A DNA stretch of 64,000 nt from Rhodospirillales bacterium (GCA_025359905.1 JANYDF010000114.1:110077-174076); one strand, 5' to 3'. Positions 48,213 through 57,856 are shown, counted from the first letter of the stretch. The notes: generated by a model not told the origin, from the sequence alone. Program-made: numbers and translations.

Positions 48213-50285
48213 ATGCGGATGATCGGCATCGACGTGGGTGGCACTTTCACCGATCTGGTGTTTGCCGACACCGGCTCTGGACAGGTGACCATCCATAAGG
48301 TCTCGACCACGCCCGCCGACCCGTCGCAGGGCATGATGACCGGCATGGAGCAGTTGTGCGCCCGCGCCGGAGTGAAGCTGTCCGACATCGACACCGTGCT
48401 GCACGCCACTACCATCGCCACCAACGCGGTGCTGGAACATAACGGCTGCGAGGCCGGGATGATCACCACCGAGGGCTTCCGCGACGTGCTGCATATCGGC
48501 CGCCACCAGCGCCCGCAGCACTACTCGATCCGCCAGGAAATCCCGTGGCAAAGCCAGCCGCTGGTCAAGCGGCGGCACCGCCTGACCGTCAAGGAACGCC
48601 TCACCGCCGACCGCAGCACCGTGCTGGAACCGCTTGACGAAGCAGGCGTGCGCAACGCGGCGCGGGTGTTGAAGGCCGCCGGGGTGGAAGCCATCGCCAT
48701 CTGTTTCCTGTTCTCCTACCTCAACCCCAGCCACGAAAAGCGCGCGGCTGCCATCGTGCGCGAGGAATACCCCGCGTGCTTCGTCACCACGTCGTCGGAT
48801 ATCGCACCGCAATTCCGTGAGTTCGAGCGCTTCACGACAGCGGCGATGAACGCGTTCATCGGCCCGAAAGTCCGCAAATACATTGCGCGGCTGGCCGAGG
48901 AGTTGGCGGCGCGCGGACTGACCGCCGATCTGCGCATCATGCGCTCCAACGGCGGCATCGCCACCGCGGCGCTCATCGGCGCATTGCCGGTGCTGACGCT
49001 GCTATCCGGGCCTGCGGCGGGCGTGCTGGGCGGCGCCTGGTCGGGCGCGCTGTCGGGCCGTAAGAACCTGATTACCTTTGATATTGGCGGCACCTCGGCG
49101 GATATCGGCATCGTGCTGAACGGCGGCTTCATCGAGTCGGCGGCGCGCGACACGCAAATCGGCGGCTATCCGGTGCTGGTGCCGATGCTGGATATCCACA
49201 CCATCGGCGCCGGCGGCGGCTCGATTGCGCATCTGGATACCGCCGGGGCGTTCCGCGTCGGCCCGCGCAGCGCCGGGGCGGTGCCCGGCCCCGCCGCCTA
49301 CGGGCGCGGCGGCACGCTGCCGACGGTGACCGACGCCAATCTGGTGCTCGGCCGCCTGGACGCGGCGCATTTCCTCGGCGGCGGCATGCGGCTGGATGAA
49401 GCGGCGTCGGCCAAGGTGATCGGCGAGCTTGCCACGCAACTGCACCTCAATGCGCAAGCGGCAGCCGAGGGCGTGCTGACCGTGATCAATGCCAACATGG
49501 CCAACGCCATCCGCAGCCGCACCGTCGAAAAGGGCCTCGACCCGCGCGATTTCTGCCTGGTGGCCTTCGGCGGCGCCGGGCCGCTGCATGGCGCGGAAGT
49601 CGCGGCCATTCTCGGCATTCCGGAAGTGCTGGTGCCCTCGCATCCCGGCATCTGCTCGGCGATGGGGCTGATGACCACGGATTTGAAATATGACACCGTG
49701 CGCACCGTGTTCGCCCGCTCCGACCGGCTCGACCCGGCGACGCTGGCTGCCGATTTCCAGGCGATGGCCGGCGATCTGGAGGCGCAGGTGCGCCAGGATG
49801 GCATCGACCCCGCCGCCGCCACGTTCCGCCGCGCCGCCGATCTGCGCTATTTCGGCCAGGGCTACGAACTGCGCGTCGATGTGCCGGACGGCGATCTGGA
49901 TGCCGCCAAACTCACTGAGATGGTTGGCGATTTCCACGCCCGCCACGCCACGGAATACGGCCACGGCTTCCCTGACAAGCCGGTCGAAGTGGTCAACGTG
50001 CGTCTGACCGGCACCGCGCCGAGCGAGACGCTGCGCGCTGTGCCGGCCCCCACCGGCGGCTCGCTCGCCGCCGCCCTCGCCCGCCGCGCGCCCTGCGTGT
50101 TCCGCACCGCCGCGGGCCTGCGCGAGTTCGATACACCACGTTATGAGCGCGACCTGCTGCCGATTGGCGAGCCGATCCCCGGCCCAGCCATTGTGCTGCA
50201 AACCGACAGCACGACGGTTGTACCGCCGGGTGCAACCCTGACGGCGCTCGCCGACGGCAACCTCATCATCCGGCTGGGAGCGTAA
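48213..50285 (+). CDS. hyuA: Hydantoinase/oxoprolinase family, subunit A
   Basis: Large subunit of an ATP-dependent hydantoinase or 5-oxoprolinase-like enzyme, 690 residues. It begins MIGIDVGGTFTDLVF, the phosphate-binding motif of the ASKHA fold, followed by LHATTIATNAVLEHNG. The second half has LLSGPAAGVLGGAW, ITFDIGGTSADIGIV and HTIGAGGGSIAHLD. HyuA works with HyuB, encoded two bases downstream. Possible substrates are hydantoins, N-methylhydantoin or 5-oxoproline; acetone-carboxylase-like roles occur in relatives. No racemase is adjacent. Confidence 0.92.
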   Translation: MRMIGIDVGGTFTDLVFADTGSGQVTIHKVSTTPADPSQGMMTGMEQLCARAGVKLSDIDTVLHATTIATNAVLEHNGCEAGMITTEGFRDVLHIGRHQRPQHYSIRQEIPWQSQPLVKRRHRLTVKERLTADRSTVLEPLDEAGVRNAARVLKAAGVEAIAICFLFSYLNPSHEKRAAAIVREEYPACFVTTSSDIAPQFREFERFTTAAMNAFIGPKVRKYIARLAEELAARGLTADLRIMRSNGGIATAALIGALPVLTLLSGPAAGVLGGAWSGALSGRKNLITFDIGGTSADIGIVLNGGFIESAARDTQIGGYPVLVPMLDIHTIGAGGGSIAHLDTAGAFRVGPRSAGAVPGPAAYGRGGTLPTVTDANLVLGRLDAAHFLGGGMRLDEAASAKVIGELATQLHLNAQAAAEGVLTVINANMANAIRSRTVEKGLDPRDFCLVAFGGAGPLHGAEVAAILGIPEVLVPSHPGICSAMGLMTTDLKYDTVRTVFARSDRLDPATLAADFQAMAGDLEAQVRQDGIDPAAATFRRAADLRYFGQGYELRVDVPDGDLDAAKLTEMVGDFHARHATEYGHGFPDKPVEVVNVRLTGTAPSETLRAVPAPTGGSLAAALARRAPCVFRTAAGLREFDTPRYERDLLPIGEPIPGPAIVLQTDSTTVVPPGATLTALADGNLIIRLGA

Positions 50286-50287
50286 CC

Positions 50288-52030
50288 ATGGTCGATCCCG
50301 TCACCGTCAGCGTCATTCATGGCGCCTTGGAAACCATCGCCGTCGAGATGGGTTTCAAACTGATGCGCATGGCGCACTCGTCGATCATCCGCGAGTCGGA
50401 AGATTTCGGTGCGGCGATCATCGACCGGCATGGGCGCGGTCTGGCCGAATCGGCCCAATCCACCCCGCTGCAATCCGGCCCGATCCCCGGCTACATCCGC
50501 GGCATCAAGCGGCAGATGGAAAAGCGCGGCGAAACGCTGCGGCCGGGGGATGTTATCATGCATAACGACCCGTACGGCGGCGCCAGCCACGGCCCAGACG
50601 TGGCGTTCGTGGTGCCGGTGTTCATCGGCGAGCAACTGGTGGGCTTCACCGCCACCACCGCGCACCATCTGGATATCGGCGCGCTGACCCCCGGCAGTTG
50701 CGGCATCGTGGACGCCATCGACGCCTATGCCGAGGGCCTGCAATTCAAAGCCATCAAGGTCTACGACCGTGGCGTGCGGGTGGAGCCGGTCTGGCAAATT
50801 CTGCACGATAACATCCGGGCCCCGGAACTGGTGGTCGGTGACATGGAGGCGCAGGTCGCCGCCGCGCGCATCGGCGCCGAGCGGTTGCTGGATTTGATCG
50901 GCCGCTACGGCATGGCGACGTTCGACGCTGCCTGCGAAGCGGCGCTTGCCCACACCGAAAAGCTGATGCGCCAAGCCATTGCGTCGTTGCCCGATGGCTC
51001 ATGGACGGCGCACACCTTCATCGACGGCTTCGAGGACAGCGACGACCCGGCACGGCGCGATCTGCGGATTCAGGCCACGGTCACCATCGCCGGCGACAGC
51101 CTGACCGTGGACCTGACCGGCACCGCGCCACAGGTCAGCGACCGGCCGATCAACATGCCGTTCGAAGGCACCGTTGATATCGCAGTGTGGCTGACCATCC
51201 GCTCCATTTTATTGGATACGGCGGTGTTCGGTCACATTCCGGTGAACGAGGGGCTGACCCGGCCGATCACCATCACCGCGCCGAAAGGCTGCCTCGCCAA
51301 TCCGATCTTCCCGGCGCCGACCATCGCGCGCTTCTCGCCGGGCAACCAATTGGCCGACACGGTGATGAAGGCGCTGGCGCAAGTGGTGCCGGAGCGCGTC
51401 TCCGCTGGCATCGGCAATCTGCGGGTGATGGCGTTTTCCGGCGAGACCGCCGACGGACCGTGGGTGCACATGGAGATTTTCGAGGGCAGCTACGGCGGCC
51501 GCCAGGGCAGCGATGGGATGGATGCGGTGGATACACTGTTCGCCAACACCCGCAACAACCCAGTGGAGGACGTGGAGTCGCATCTGCCGTTGCGAGTGCG
51601 GCGCTATGAGTTGCGCGAGGGCGCCGTGGGGGCCGGGCGCTGGCGCGGCGGGCTGGGCTCGGTGCGTGAATTCGAACTGCTGGCCGACGGCGGCGTTTCC
51701 ATTGAAGGCGATGGCCACACCTACCGGCCCTGGGGCTTCGACGGCGGCAGCGACGGGCACACCGCCAATATGCAACTCATCTCCGGCAATATCTCGACCA
51801 ACATGCCGTCGAAAATGCCGTATCGCCGCCTGCGTGCCGGCGACCGATTTCAATGCGCGGGGCCGGCCGGCGGCGGCTACGGCCCGCCCCGGCAGCGCGA
51901 CCCGGAGTCGGTGCGCGCCGACGTGCTGGACGGCTTACTCACGTCCGACGCCGCGCGCACGGCGTTCGGCGTCGCACTGACCGCGACATTGGCCGTCGAT
52001 GTGGCAGGAACTGCGCTGTTACGCGAATGA
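50288..52030 (+). CDS. hyuB: Hydantoinase/oxoprolinase family, subunit B
   Basis: Partner subunit of HyuA, 580 residues. The family motifs include SIIRESEDFGAAIIDRHGRG, GDVIMHNDPYGGASHGPDV, TATTAHHLDIGALTPGS (metal-like His/Asp), YGGRQGSDGMDAVDTLFANT and RYELREGAVGAGRWRGGLG. It follows HyuA after two bases and ends the pair; the sugar-type ABC transporter begins 174 bases on. The substrate is as uncertain as for HyuA. Confidence 0.92.
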   Translation: MVDPVTVSVIHGALETIAVEMGFKLMRMAHSSIIRESEDFGAAIIDRHGRGLAESAQSTPLQSGPIPGYIRGIKRQMEKRGETLRPGDVIMHNDPYGGASHGPDVAFVVPVFIGEQLVGFTATTAHHLDIGALTPGSCGIVDAIDAYAEGLQFKAIKVYDRGVRVEPVWQILHDNIRAPELVVGDMEAQVAAARIGAERLLDLIGRYGMATFDAACEAALAHTEKLMRQAIASLPDGSWTAHTFIDGFEDSDDPARRDLRIQATVTIAGDSLTVDLTGTAPQVSDRPINMPFEGTVDIAVWLTIRSILLDTAVFGHIPVNEGLTRPITITAPKGCLANPIFPAPTIARFSPGNQLADTVMKALAQVVPERVSAGIGNLRVMAFSGETADGPWVHMEIFEGSYGGRQGSDGMDAVDTLFANTRNNPVEDVESHLPLRVRRYELREGAVGAGRWRGGLGSVREFELLADGGVSIEGDGHTYRPWGFDGGSDGHTANMQLISGNISTNMPSKMPYRRLRAGDRFQCAGPAGGGYGPPRQRDPESVRADVLDGLLTSDAARTAFGVALTATLAVDVAGTALLRE

Positions 52031-52061
52031 TACACCCGACGATAAGACGGATAATTCGTAT

Positions 52062-52090
52062 TTGACCGTCCGCGCAAGTTTGCGTATGCG
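52062..52090 (+). promoter_or_regulatory. Possible promoter of the sugar ABC operon
   Basis: TTGACC (52062-52067), 17 bases, then TATGCG (52085-52090). A good -35 and a weak -10 lie about 115 bases before the ATPase start. Confidence 0.4.
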
Positions 52091-52116
52091 ATCTAGCAGA
52101 TGGGATATGCATCTCA

Positions 52117-52142
52117 CGGATGGCTCGGCAGCGAGCCATCCG
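52117..52142 (+). other. 11-bp perfect hairpin in the transporter leader
   Basis: CGGATGGCTCG (52117-52127) and CGAGCCATCCG (52132-52142) with a GCAG loop lie between the candidate promoter and the GTG start at 52205. It could be a dyad operator or an mRNA stem; no T run follows. Confidence 0.55.
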
Positions 52143-52204
52143 GTCTCATATCCTTGGCTGGATCGAACAATAGCACCCGGAAATCCGGGGAATGGAAACG
52201 TACA

Positions 52205-52948
52205 GTGGCGGTGCTCCAACTCCGGAACATCTCAAAGAGCTTTGGCGCCATCCGGGCGCTGAACGATGTGAATCTGACGCTTGAACCCGGTGAGGTGCTT
52301 GGCCTGATGGGTGACAACGGCGCGGGCAAGTCCACGCTAGTGAAGATCATCGCGGGCAATTTCCCACCGACAAGCGGGAAAATTGTTCTCGAAGATGGCC
52401 AGGAAGTGGTATTTCACGCACCGGTCGAAGCACGGCAGAAGGGCATCGAAATCGTTTATCAGGATCTCGCACTTTGTAATAATTTGACCGCCGCCGCCAA
52501 TGTGTTTCTCGGACGCGAGGAAAAGAACAGTTACGGCTTGTTGAGTCTGCTCAATTTCCGGGCGATGTACGATCGTTCGGCCGAATTGTTCAACGAACTC
52601 AAGAGCGAGACGCGGCCGCGCGATTTGGTGCGCCGCATGTCCGGCGGCCAGCGGCAGGCGGTGGCGATTGCCCGCACCCGGCTGTCCAACTCCAAGATCG
52701 TGCTGCTCGATGAGCCGACGGCGGCGATTTCGGTGCGCCAGGTGGCCGAGGTGCTCGACCTGATCCGCCGCCTGCGCGACCAGGGTGTCGCGGTGGTGCT
52801 GATCAGCCATCGTATGCCGGACGTGTTTGCCGTGTGCGACCGCGTGTTTGTCATGCGGCGCGGCAACAAGGTGGCTGAAAAGCCGATTAGCGAATCCAGC
52901 CCGGAGGAAGTGACCGGCCTGATCACGGGAGCGATCCATGCCGCCTGA
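52205..52948 (+). CDS. Ribose/fructose-type sugar ABC transporter ATPase
   Basis: A single-domain ABC ATPase of 247 residues from the GTG at 52205 (VAVLQLRNISKSFG). It has Walker A GDNGAGKST (residues 36-44), EIVYQDLALCNNLTAAANVF, the signature MSGGQRQAVAIART, Walker B IVLLDEPTAA and switch ISHRM. Single-domain members such as FrcA serve CUT2 importers, unlike the double RbsA. The 3' end overlaps the permease gene by 11 bases. The frame is open upstream to 52100, but that part runs across the hairpin and is not homologous. Confidence 0.9.
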   Translation: MAVLQLRNISKSFGAIRALNDVNLTLEPGEVLGLMGDNGAGKSTLVKIIAGNFPPTSGKIVLEDGQEVVFHAPVEARQKGIEIVYQDLALCNNLTAAANVFLGREEKNSYGLLSLLNFRAMYDRSAELFNELKSETRPRDLVRRMSGGQRQAVAIARTRLSNSKIVLLDEPTAAISVRQVAEVLDLIRRLRDQGVAVVLISHRMPDVFAVCDRVFVMRRGNKVAEKPISESSPEEVTGLITGAIHAA

Positions 52949-54167
52949 ACCCTCCCGCCCGGCTGCCTCCGGCAACGTCAGCTCCGCGATCTCCGACGTC
53001 GTCGGCATCAAGGAGAGCACTGCGCTCCAACAGATTTTTTCGAATCAGGCGCTGTGGGTGGCGCTGGCGGTTGCGCTGATCATGGCGCTGATGAGCGCCC
53101 GCTACCCGGACCAGTACGGCACGCGGGAAAACTTCTTCAACATTACCCGCAACTTCTCGTTCATCGGCATCATGGCGCTTGGGATGACGGCGGTGATCAT
53201 CACCGGCGGCATCGACCTGTCGGTCGGCTCGGTGATGGGCGTGGTCGGCATCGTGGTCGGCGTGGTGATGCACAGCGGCGACGGCGACCTGTTCTCGATC
53301 GTGATGGGCCTGTCCGGCGCGGCCGCAGCCGGCCTGATCGTGGGGCGCGTGTTAGTGCGTGGCGGCAAGACCTGGACTATGGCAGGCATCGGCGGTGCCG
53401 TCGCAGGCGCCGTGGCCGGAATTGTGGCGTATTTCCTGTTCGCCACTGTGCTGAGCAGTTTTGCGGCGGCCGCAGGCAACCACTGGGCGTTCGGCGTCTA
53501 TTGCGGCTTGGCGGCGGGCATTCTGTGCGGCCTGTTCAACGGCGTGCTGATCACTCAAATCGGGCTGCCGCCGTTCGTGACCACACTTGCGACTTTGGCG
53601 GCGCTGCGTTCGGTGGCGGTGGTGCTGTCGCAGAACAAGATGATCTATCAGCTTGGCCCGTCGGCCGACCAGTTCTTTAGCTGGTTCGGTGGCGAGTTCA
53701 TTGTCGCCAACTCGGTCTGGCTGTTGGCGATCCTGACCGTCGGGTTTGCTTTCATCCTGAACACCTCGGTGTGGGGCCGCCATCTGTTCGCCATCGGCGG
53801 CAACGAGCATGCGGCACAATTGACCGGTGTGCCGGTGGTGCGGGTGAAGTTGCAGGCCTACGTGTTCTGCTCGCTGTGCGCCGCCGTCTCTGCCATCATG
53901 CTGCTGGGCTGGCAGGGTTCGGCGATCAACGCGCTGGGCACCGGCTACGAACTGCGCGTGATTGCCTCGACCGTGATCGGCGGCACCAACCTGATCGGCG
54001 GTGAGGGCGGCGCGCTTGGCGCGTTTGTCGGCGCGGCGCTGATCGAGGTGATCCGCAACGGGCTGATCCTCGCTGGGGTCGATTCGAGCTGGCAAGGTAT
54101 GTTTGTCGGCGCGTTTATTATTCTCGCGGTTCTGCTGGAGCGGGTCCGCGGGCGTAAGCGTGAATGA
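52938..54167 (+). CDS. CUT2 sugar ABC transporter permease
   Basis: Inner-membrane permease of 409 residues, FrcC/RbsC-like. After a hydrophilic N-terminus the helices include NFSFIGIMALGMTAVIITGG, IDLSVGSVMGVVG and GVYCGLAAGILCGLFNGVLI. The conserved GLPPFVTTLATLAALRSV and LTGVPVVRVKLQAYVFCSLC follow, then TVIGGTNLIGGEGGALGAFVG. The region GLIVGRVLVRGGKTWTMAGIG adds extra helices relative to RbsC. It overlaps the ATPase gene by 11 bases and precedes the binding protein. Confidence 0.92.
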   Translation: MPPEPSRPAASGNVSSAISDVVGIKESTALQQIFSNQALWVALAVALIMALMSARYPDQYGTRENFFNITRNFSFIGIMALGMTAVIITGGIDLSVGSVMGVVGIVVGVVMHSGDGDLFSIVMGLSGAAAAGLIVGRVLVRGGKTWTMAGIGGAVAGAVAGIVAYFLFATVLSSFAAAAGNHWAFGVYCGLAAGILCGLFNGVLITQIGLPPFVTTLATLAALRSVAVVLSQNKMIYQLGPSADQFFSWFGGEFIVANSVWLLAILTVGFAFILNTSVWGRHLFAIGGNEHAAQLTGVPVVRVKLQAYVFCSLCAAVSAIMLLGWQGSAINALGTGYELRVIASTVIGGTNLIGGEGGALGAFVGAALIEVIRNGLILAGVDSSWQGMFVGAFIILAVLLERVRGRKRE

Positions 54168-54232
54168 CGCGAGAGTTGACCGCGCCATTCACTGCTGGAC
54201 TAGCAACAAGAGTAGTAAAGGAAGGAAACTAA

Positions 54233-55249
54233 ATGAAGAAAATTCTCCTCGGCGCGGCGCTCGCTGCGTTCGCTTTGACCTTCGCGGCGCATGACGGCCA
54301 CGCGGCCGACAAGAAGCTGATCTTCGCGCTGGTGCCGAAGAACACCAACAACCCGTTCTTCGACCAAGCCCGCGACGGCTGCAAGAAGGCCGAAAAGGAA
54401 GCCAACGGCGCGTTCGAGTGCCTGTACATTGGCCCGGACGAGCATGGCGGCGGCGACGAAGAAGTTCAGGTCGTGGCCGACTTGATCGCCAAGAAGGTCG
54501 ACGGCATCGCCGTTTCGCCGTCCAACGCGGCCGCCATGGGCCATGTGCTCGTGGAAGCCAAGAAGGCCGGCATCCCGGTTCTGACCTTCGACGCCGATCT
54601 GCTCGCGGCCGACAAGGGCCTGCGCGTTGCCTTCGTCGGCACGCACAACTACGAAATCGGCGTGAACCTCGCCAAGATGGCGCAGAAGATCAAGCCGAAG
54701 GGCGGTTCGATCTGCATTCAGTCGGGTGGTGCGGCCGCGGCCAACCATAACGAGCGTATGCAAGGCATCCGCGACACGCTGGCCGGCCGCGCGATGGCTG
54801 GCGACGCCCCGGGCGCCCGCCTGAACGGCGAGAATGGTTGGAAGGAAGCGGACGGTTGCCCGCTCTACACCAACGACGACTTCACCGTGGCCCTGCAGCA
54901 GATGCAGGACATCATGGGCAAGTACCCGAACCTTGACGCCTTCATCCCGACCGGCGGCTTCGCCGAGTTCCTCGGGCAGGCATACAAGACCACCGCCGCG
55001 AAGTGGAAGGACAAGATCGCCAGCGGCGCCCTGGCCCTGCCGTTCGCCGATACCCTGGCGATCCAGATCGACGACCTGAAGCTCGGCCTCGCCTCGGGCA
55101 ATGTCGGTCAGCGTCCGTTCGACATGGGCTACAAGTCCATGTTCTACCTGAACGACATGGCGCACGGTAAGCCGGGCCCGAAGGACCCGACCTATACCGG
55201 CCTCGACGTCTGCACCCCGGAGAACGTCAACACCTGCATCGGCGGCTGA
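54233..55249 (+). CDS. CUT2 sugar ABC transporter binding protein
   Basis: Periplasmic sugar-binding protein of 338 residues with a strong AAAGGAAGGAAA ribosome region. The signal peptide ends GHAA (about residue 25). The type I fold starts LIFALVPKNTNNPFFDQARDG and continues with VDGIAVSPSNAAAMGHVL, IPVLTFDADL and GSICIQSGGAAAANHNERMQGI. It is the last gene of the transporter operon and is followed by a strong intrinsic terminator. Pentoses, fructose, inositol or similar polyols are typical ligands. Confidence 0.92.
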   Translation: MKKILLGAALAAFALTFAAHDGHAADKKLIFALVPKNTNNPFFDQARDGCKKAEKEANGAFECLYIGPDEHGGGDEEVQVVADLIAKKVDGIAVSPSNAAAMGHVLVEAKKAGIPVLTFDADLLAADKGLRVAFVGTHNYEIGVNLAKMAQKIKPKGGSICIQSGGAAAANHNERMQGIRDTLAGRAMAGDAPGARLNGENGWKEADGCPLYTNDDFTVALQQMQDIMGKYPNLDAFIPTGGFAEFLGQAYKTTAAKWKDKIASGALALPFADTLAIQIDDLKLGLASGNVGQRPFDMGYKSMFYLNDMAHGKPGPKDPTYTGLDVCTPENVNTCIGG

Positions 55250-55275
55250 TTTATTCAGCCTGGCGAACAGGAAGG

Positions 55276-55308
55276 GCGGGCGGGGAGCGATCCCCGCCCG
55301 CTTTTTTT
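55276..55308 (+). terminator. Rho-independent terminator of the sugar ABC operon
   Basis: GCGGGCGGGGA (55276-55286), a GCGA tetraloop and TCCCCGCCCGC (55291-55301) are followed by seven T residues (55302-55308). It lies 26 bases after the binding-protein stop. Confidence 0.95.
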
Positions 55309-55443
55309 GTTTGAGACCGCCGGTCTGGTCTGAACTGCATCACCAACGCTCGCCATTCTTGCTTGGGCGCGGTCATAGTCGGGCGCGGGTCTGGCAACCA
55401 TAAGTCCGGCTCGCCAAAATTCTGGTTTGGGAGAAATTCGTCA

Positions 55444-56562
55444 ATGAAACGTATCGGCATTGGTCTTGTTGGCAGCGGCTTCATGGGCCGTAGCCATGCT
55501 ATCGCCTTTCATGCCGTCACCAGTATTTTTGGACCAAGCGTGGTACCCGTGTTGGAACTGCTGGCCGATGTGAACAGCGAAACTGCCGCGCGGGCGGCCA
55601 AGTCGCTGGGGTTCGCCCGCTCCACCGATGACTGGCGGGCGCTGATCGCCGACCCGGCGGTCGATCTGGTCGATATCACGGCCCCCAACTTGCTGCATAA
55701 GCCGATTGCGCTCGCCGCGATTGCCGCCGGTAAGCCGGTGTATTGCGAGAAACCGCTGGCGGCCACCGCCGCGGATGCGCAGGAAATGGCCGATGCCGCC
55801 AAGGCGGCCGGCGTGCAGACCTTTGTCGGGTTCAACTATCTGAAAAATCCGATGATGGCGTTTGCCCGCGATGTGATCCTGAACGGTGAGATTGGCGAAG
55901 TGGTGAGTTTTCGCGGCATCCATGCCGAAGACTACATGACCGACCCGCTGAATCCCTGGACCTGGCGGCTCGATCCGGCCGGCGGGCATGGCGCCGTGGC
56001 CGACATCGGCAGCCATATCCTGTCGGTGGCGCGCTTCCTGATGGGCGATATCGTCGAGGTCAGCGGCCAAGTCGTCACTGTTGTGCCGCAACGCCCTGCG
56101 GGTCCGGGATCGCACGAAATGCGCGATGTGCTGGTGGACGATCAGGCGCGCGCGCTGATCCGCTTCGCCAACGGCGCCACCGGCTCCATCGAAGCCAGTT
56201 GGGTGGCGGCGGGCCGCAAAATGACGCTGGCGTTCGAAGTGACCGGCACCAAGGGCACCATTGCCTTCGATCAGGAGCGGATGAACGAGATCCAGATCTT
56301 CTTCACCGGCCAGCGCCGTGGCCGCGAGGGCTTCAAGACCATCCTGTCCGGCCCCGACCATCCGAACTACCGCGAATTCTGCCCGGCCCCCGGCCATCAC
56401 CTGGGGTTCAACGACATGAAAACCATCGAGGTGAAGGCCATTCTGGATGCGCTATCGGGCGGTGCGGCGTTCATGCCGGATTTCCAGGAAGCGGCGCGCA
56501 TTCAGGCGACGGTCGATGCCATCGTGCTATCGGCGCATGAGCGGCGCTGGGTGACGGTGTAG
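55444..56562 (+). CDS. Gfo/Idh/MocA-family oxidoreductase
   Basis: Sugar-type dehydrogenase of 372 residues from the ATG at 55444. The Rossmann motif is GLVGSGFMGRSHAIAF, the Lys motif PVYCEKPLAATAADA, and HGAVADIGSHILSVARF marks the substrate domain (Asp and His). It resembles the gene at 41501-42646 along its length. It follows the sugar ABC operon after its terminator, in the same direction, so it probably oxidises the imported compound or a close product. A GGGAGAAA site precedes the ATG. Confidence 0.9.
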   Translation: MKRIGIGLVGSGFMGRSHAIAFHAVTSIFGPSVVPVLELLADVNSETAARAAKSLGFARSTDDWRALIADPAVDLVDITAPNLLHKPIALAAIAAGKPVYCEKPLAATAADAQEMADAAKAAGVQTFVGFNYLKNPMMAFARDVILNGEIGEVVSFRGIHAEDYMTDPLNPWTWRLDPAGGHGAVADIGSHILSVARFLMGDIVEVSGQVVTVVPQRPAGPGSHEMRDVLVDDQARALIRFANGATGSIEASWVAAGRKMTLAFEVTGTKGTIAFDQERMNEIQIFFTGQRRGREGFKTILSGPDHPNYREFCPAPGHHLGFNDMKTIEVKAILDALSGGAAFMPDFQEAARIQATVDAIVLSAHERRWVTV

Positions 56563-56581
56563 CCCAATTTAGGGCCGAAAT

Positions 56582-56605
56582 GCGGCGGCCACTCGCGGCC
56601 GCCGC
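56582..56605 (+). terminator. Hairpin after the Gfo/Idh gene
   Basis: GCGGCGGCC (56582-56590) pairs with GGCCGCCGC (56597-56605) 20 bases after the stop. There is no T run. Confidence 0.5.
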
Positions 56606-56721
56606 GCATGTCGCGCGCCGCAGCGTCCCGTAAAACGTGATACGGAAAGCTTGAACGTCAGCCGCCATGGCGCATATGGTGCGGTGCAGCATAATTGAGC
56701 TGCGTTGCAACGGAGGGCCCC

Positions 56722-56946
56722 ATGGCCTCGCATGTAATCGACTCGACTGGATCTTCCGTCTTCGCGCATATCGCGCACGCTTGGCATGGCTTCGCCGAGC
56801 GCCAAGCCGCCGCGCGCATCGTGCGTGCGCAGAAGCGCAAGGTCGCGCTTGAACTGTCGACCTATACCGACCGCGAGCTCTGGGATCTCGGCATCAGCCG
56901 CGACAACATCCCCGACATCGTCGCCGGCACGTTCCACCGCGCCTGA
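56722..56946 (+). CDS. Small DUF1127 protein
   Basis: A 74-residue DUF1127 (YjiS-like) protein from the ATG at 56722, preceded by GGAGGG. The family core is RKVALELSTYTDRELWDLGISRDNIPDIV at the C-terminus, shown here only in part. Members of the family have been linked to RNA binding and regulation in alphaproteobacteria. It is a single gene between two dehydrogenase genes. A possible -10 element, CATAAT, is at 56690-56695. Confidence 0.85.
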   Translation: MASHVIDSTGSSVFAHIAHAWHGFAERQAAARIVRAQKRKVALELSTYTDRELWDLGISRDNIPDIVAGTFHRA

Positions 56947-56964
56947 CCTGACCTGACGCAGCCG

Positions 56965-56991
56965 CCGCCCGGACGAGGATCGTCCGGGCGG
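56965..56991. terminator. Hairpin between convergent DUF1127 and SDR genes
   Basis: CCGCCCGGAC (56965-56974) and GTCCGGGCGG (56982-56991) form a perfect 10-base stem with a 7-base loop, without a T run. Confidence 0.6.
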
Positions 56992-57019
56992 GCTGCCCCT
57001 CAACGGGGCAGGATTTCGG

Positions 57020-57856
57020 TTAGGCCGGATCGGGCAAGCGGCGCTGCGGATGCGCCGGGGTATCGCCCGCACCGATGATCTGCTGATCGAAGTCGATGAC
57101 CGAGCCGGTCATCAGTCCGCTTTCGTCGCTGGCCAGATAGGCCACCGCGCGCGCCACTTCGGCGGTTTTGATCAAGCGGCCAAACGGCTGCTTGGCTTCG
57201 GCGGCGGCCAGCCAATTGGCGTCGCTGCGGTGGTATTCGGTCTGAATCCGGTGCTCGCCGGGGCTGTCCATCCAGCCGATGTTCAGGCCGTTGACGCGGA
57301 TGCGGTCGGCCATCAGCGCGAAGCCGACATTCTTGGTCATGGTGGACAGCGCGCCTTTCGACGCGCAGTACGCCGAGATGAACGACTGGCCGCCATGACC
57401 GGAAATGCTCTGGATGTTGACGATGGTTCCCGCAATTTTCTCGCGGCGCATCAGCTTGGCGGCATCCTGGATCAGGAAGAACGGCGCGCGCGTGTTGACC
57501 GCGAACATGCGGTCGAACAGTTCCTCGCTGGTGTCCAGAATTGTGCCCCGATCGGTGATCGCCGCCGCGTTGACCAGCACATTGAGCTTGCCGAATTCGC
57601 TATCGGCGGCGGCAATCACGCGGCGGCAATCCGCCACATGCTCCAGATCGGCCTGCACGTAGACGGTGCGGCAGCCTGCGGCGGTGATTTCGGCTGCCAC
57701 CTTGGCACCGCGATCCGCATTGCGGCCGCAAATCACCAGCCCGGCCGCGCCGCGCGCCGCGAATAGCCGGGCGATGGACTCGCCCAAGCCCTGCGTGCCG
57801 CCGGTCACCACCGCCACTTGGCCCGCGAATTGTTGTGCGAAGCTGCTATCGGTCAT
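57020..57856 (-). CDS. Short-chain dehydrogenase/reductase
   Basis: Classical SDR of 278 residues from the ATG at 57856. The cofactor motif is VVTGGTQGLGESIA, followed by LVNAAAI. The catalytic Ser is in NIQSISGHGG and the Tyr-Lys pair in SAYCASKGALS. The C-terminal VIDFDQQIIGAGD replaces the usual VDGG end. It is divergent from the inositol-dehydrogenase-like gene and may act on the same sugar or polyol path. Cofactor preference was not determined. Confidence 0.9.
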   Translation of the reverse strand: MTDSSFAQQFAGQVAVVTGGTQGLGESIARLFAARGAAGLVICGRNADRGAKVAAEITAAGCRTVYVQADLEHVADCRRVIAAADSEFGKLNVLVNAAAITDRGTILDTSEELFDRMFAVNTRAPFFLIQDAAKLMRREKIAGTIVNIQSISGHGGQSFISAYCASKGALSTMTKNVGFALMADRIRVNGLNIGWMDSPGEHRIQTEYHRSDANWLAAAEAKQPFGRLIKTAEVARAVAYLASDESGLMTGSVIDFDQQIIGAGDTPAHPQRRLPDPA

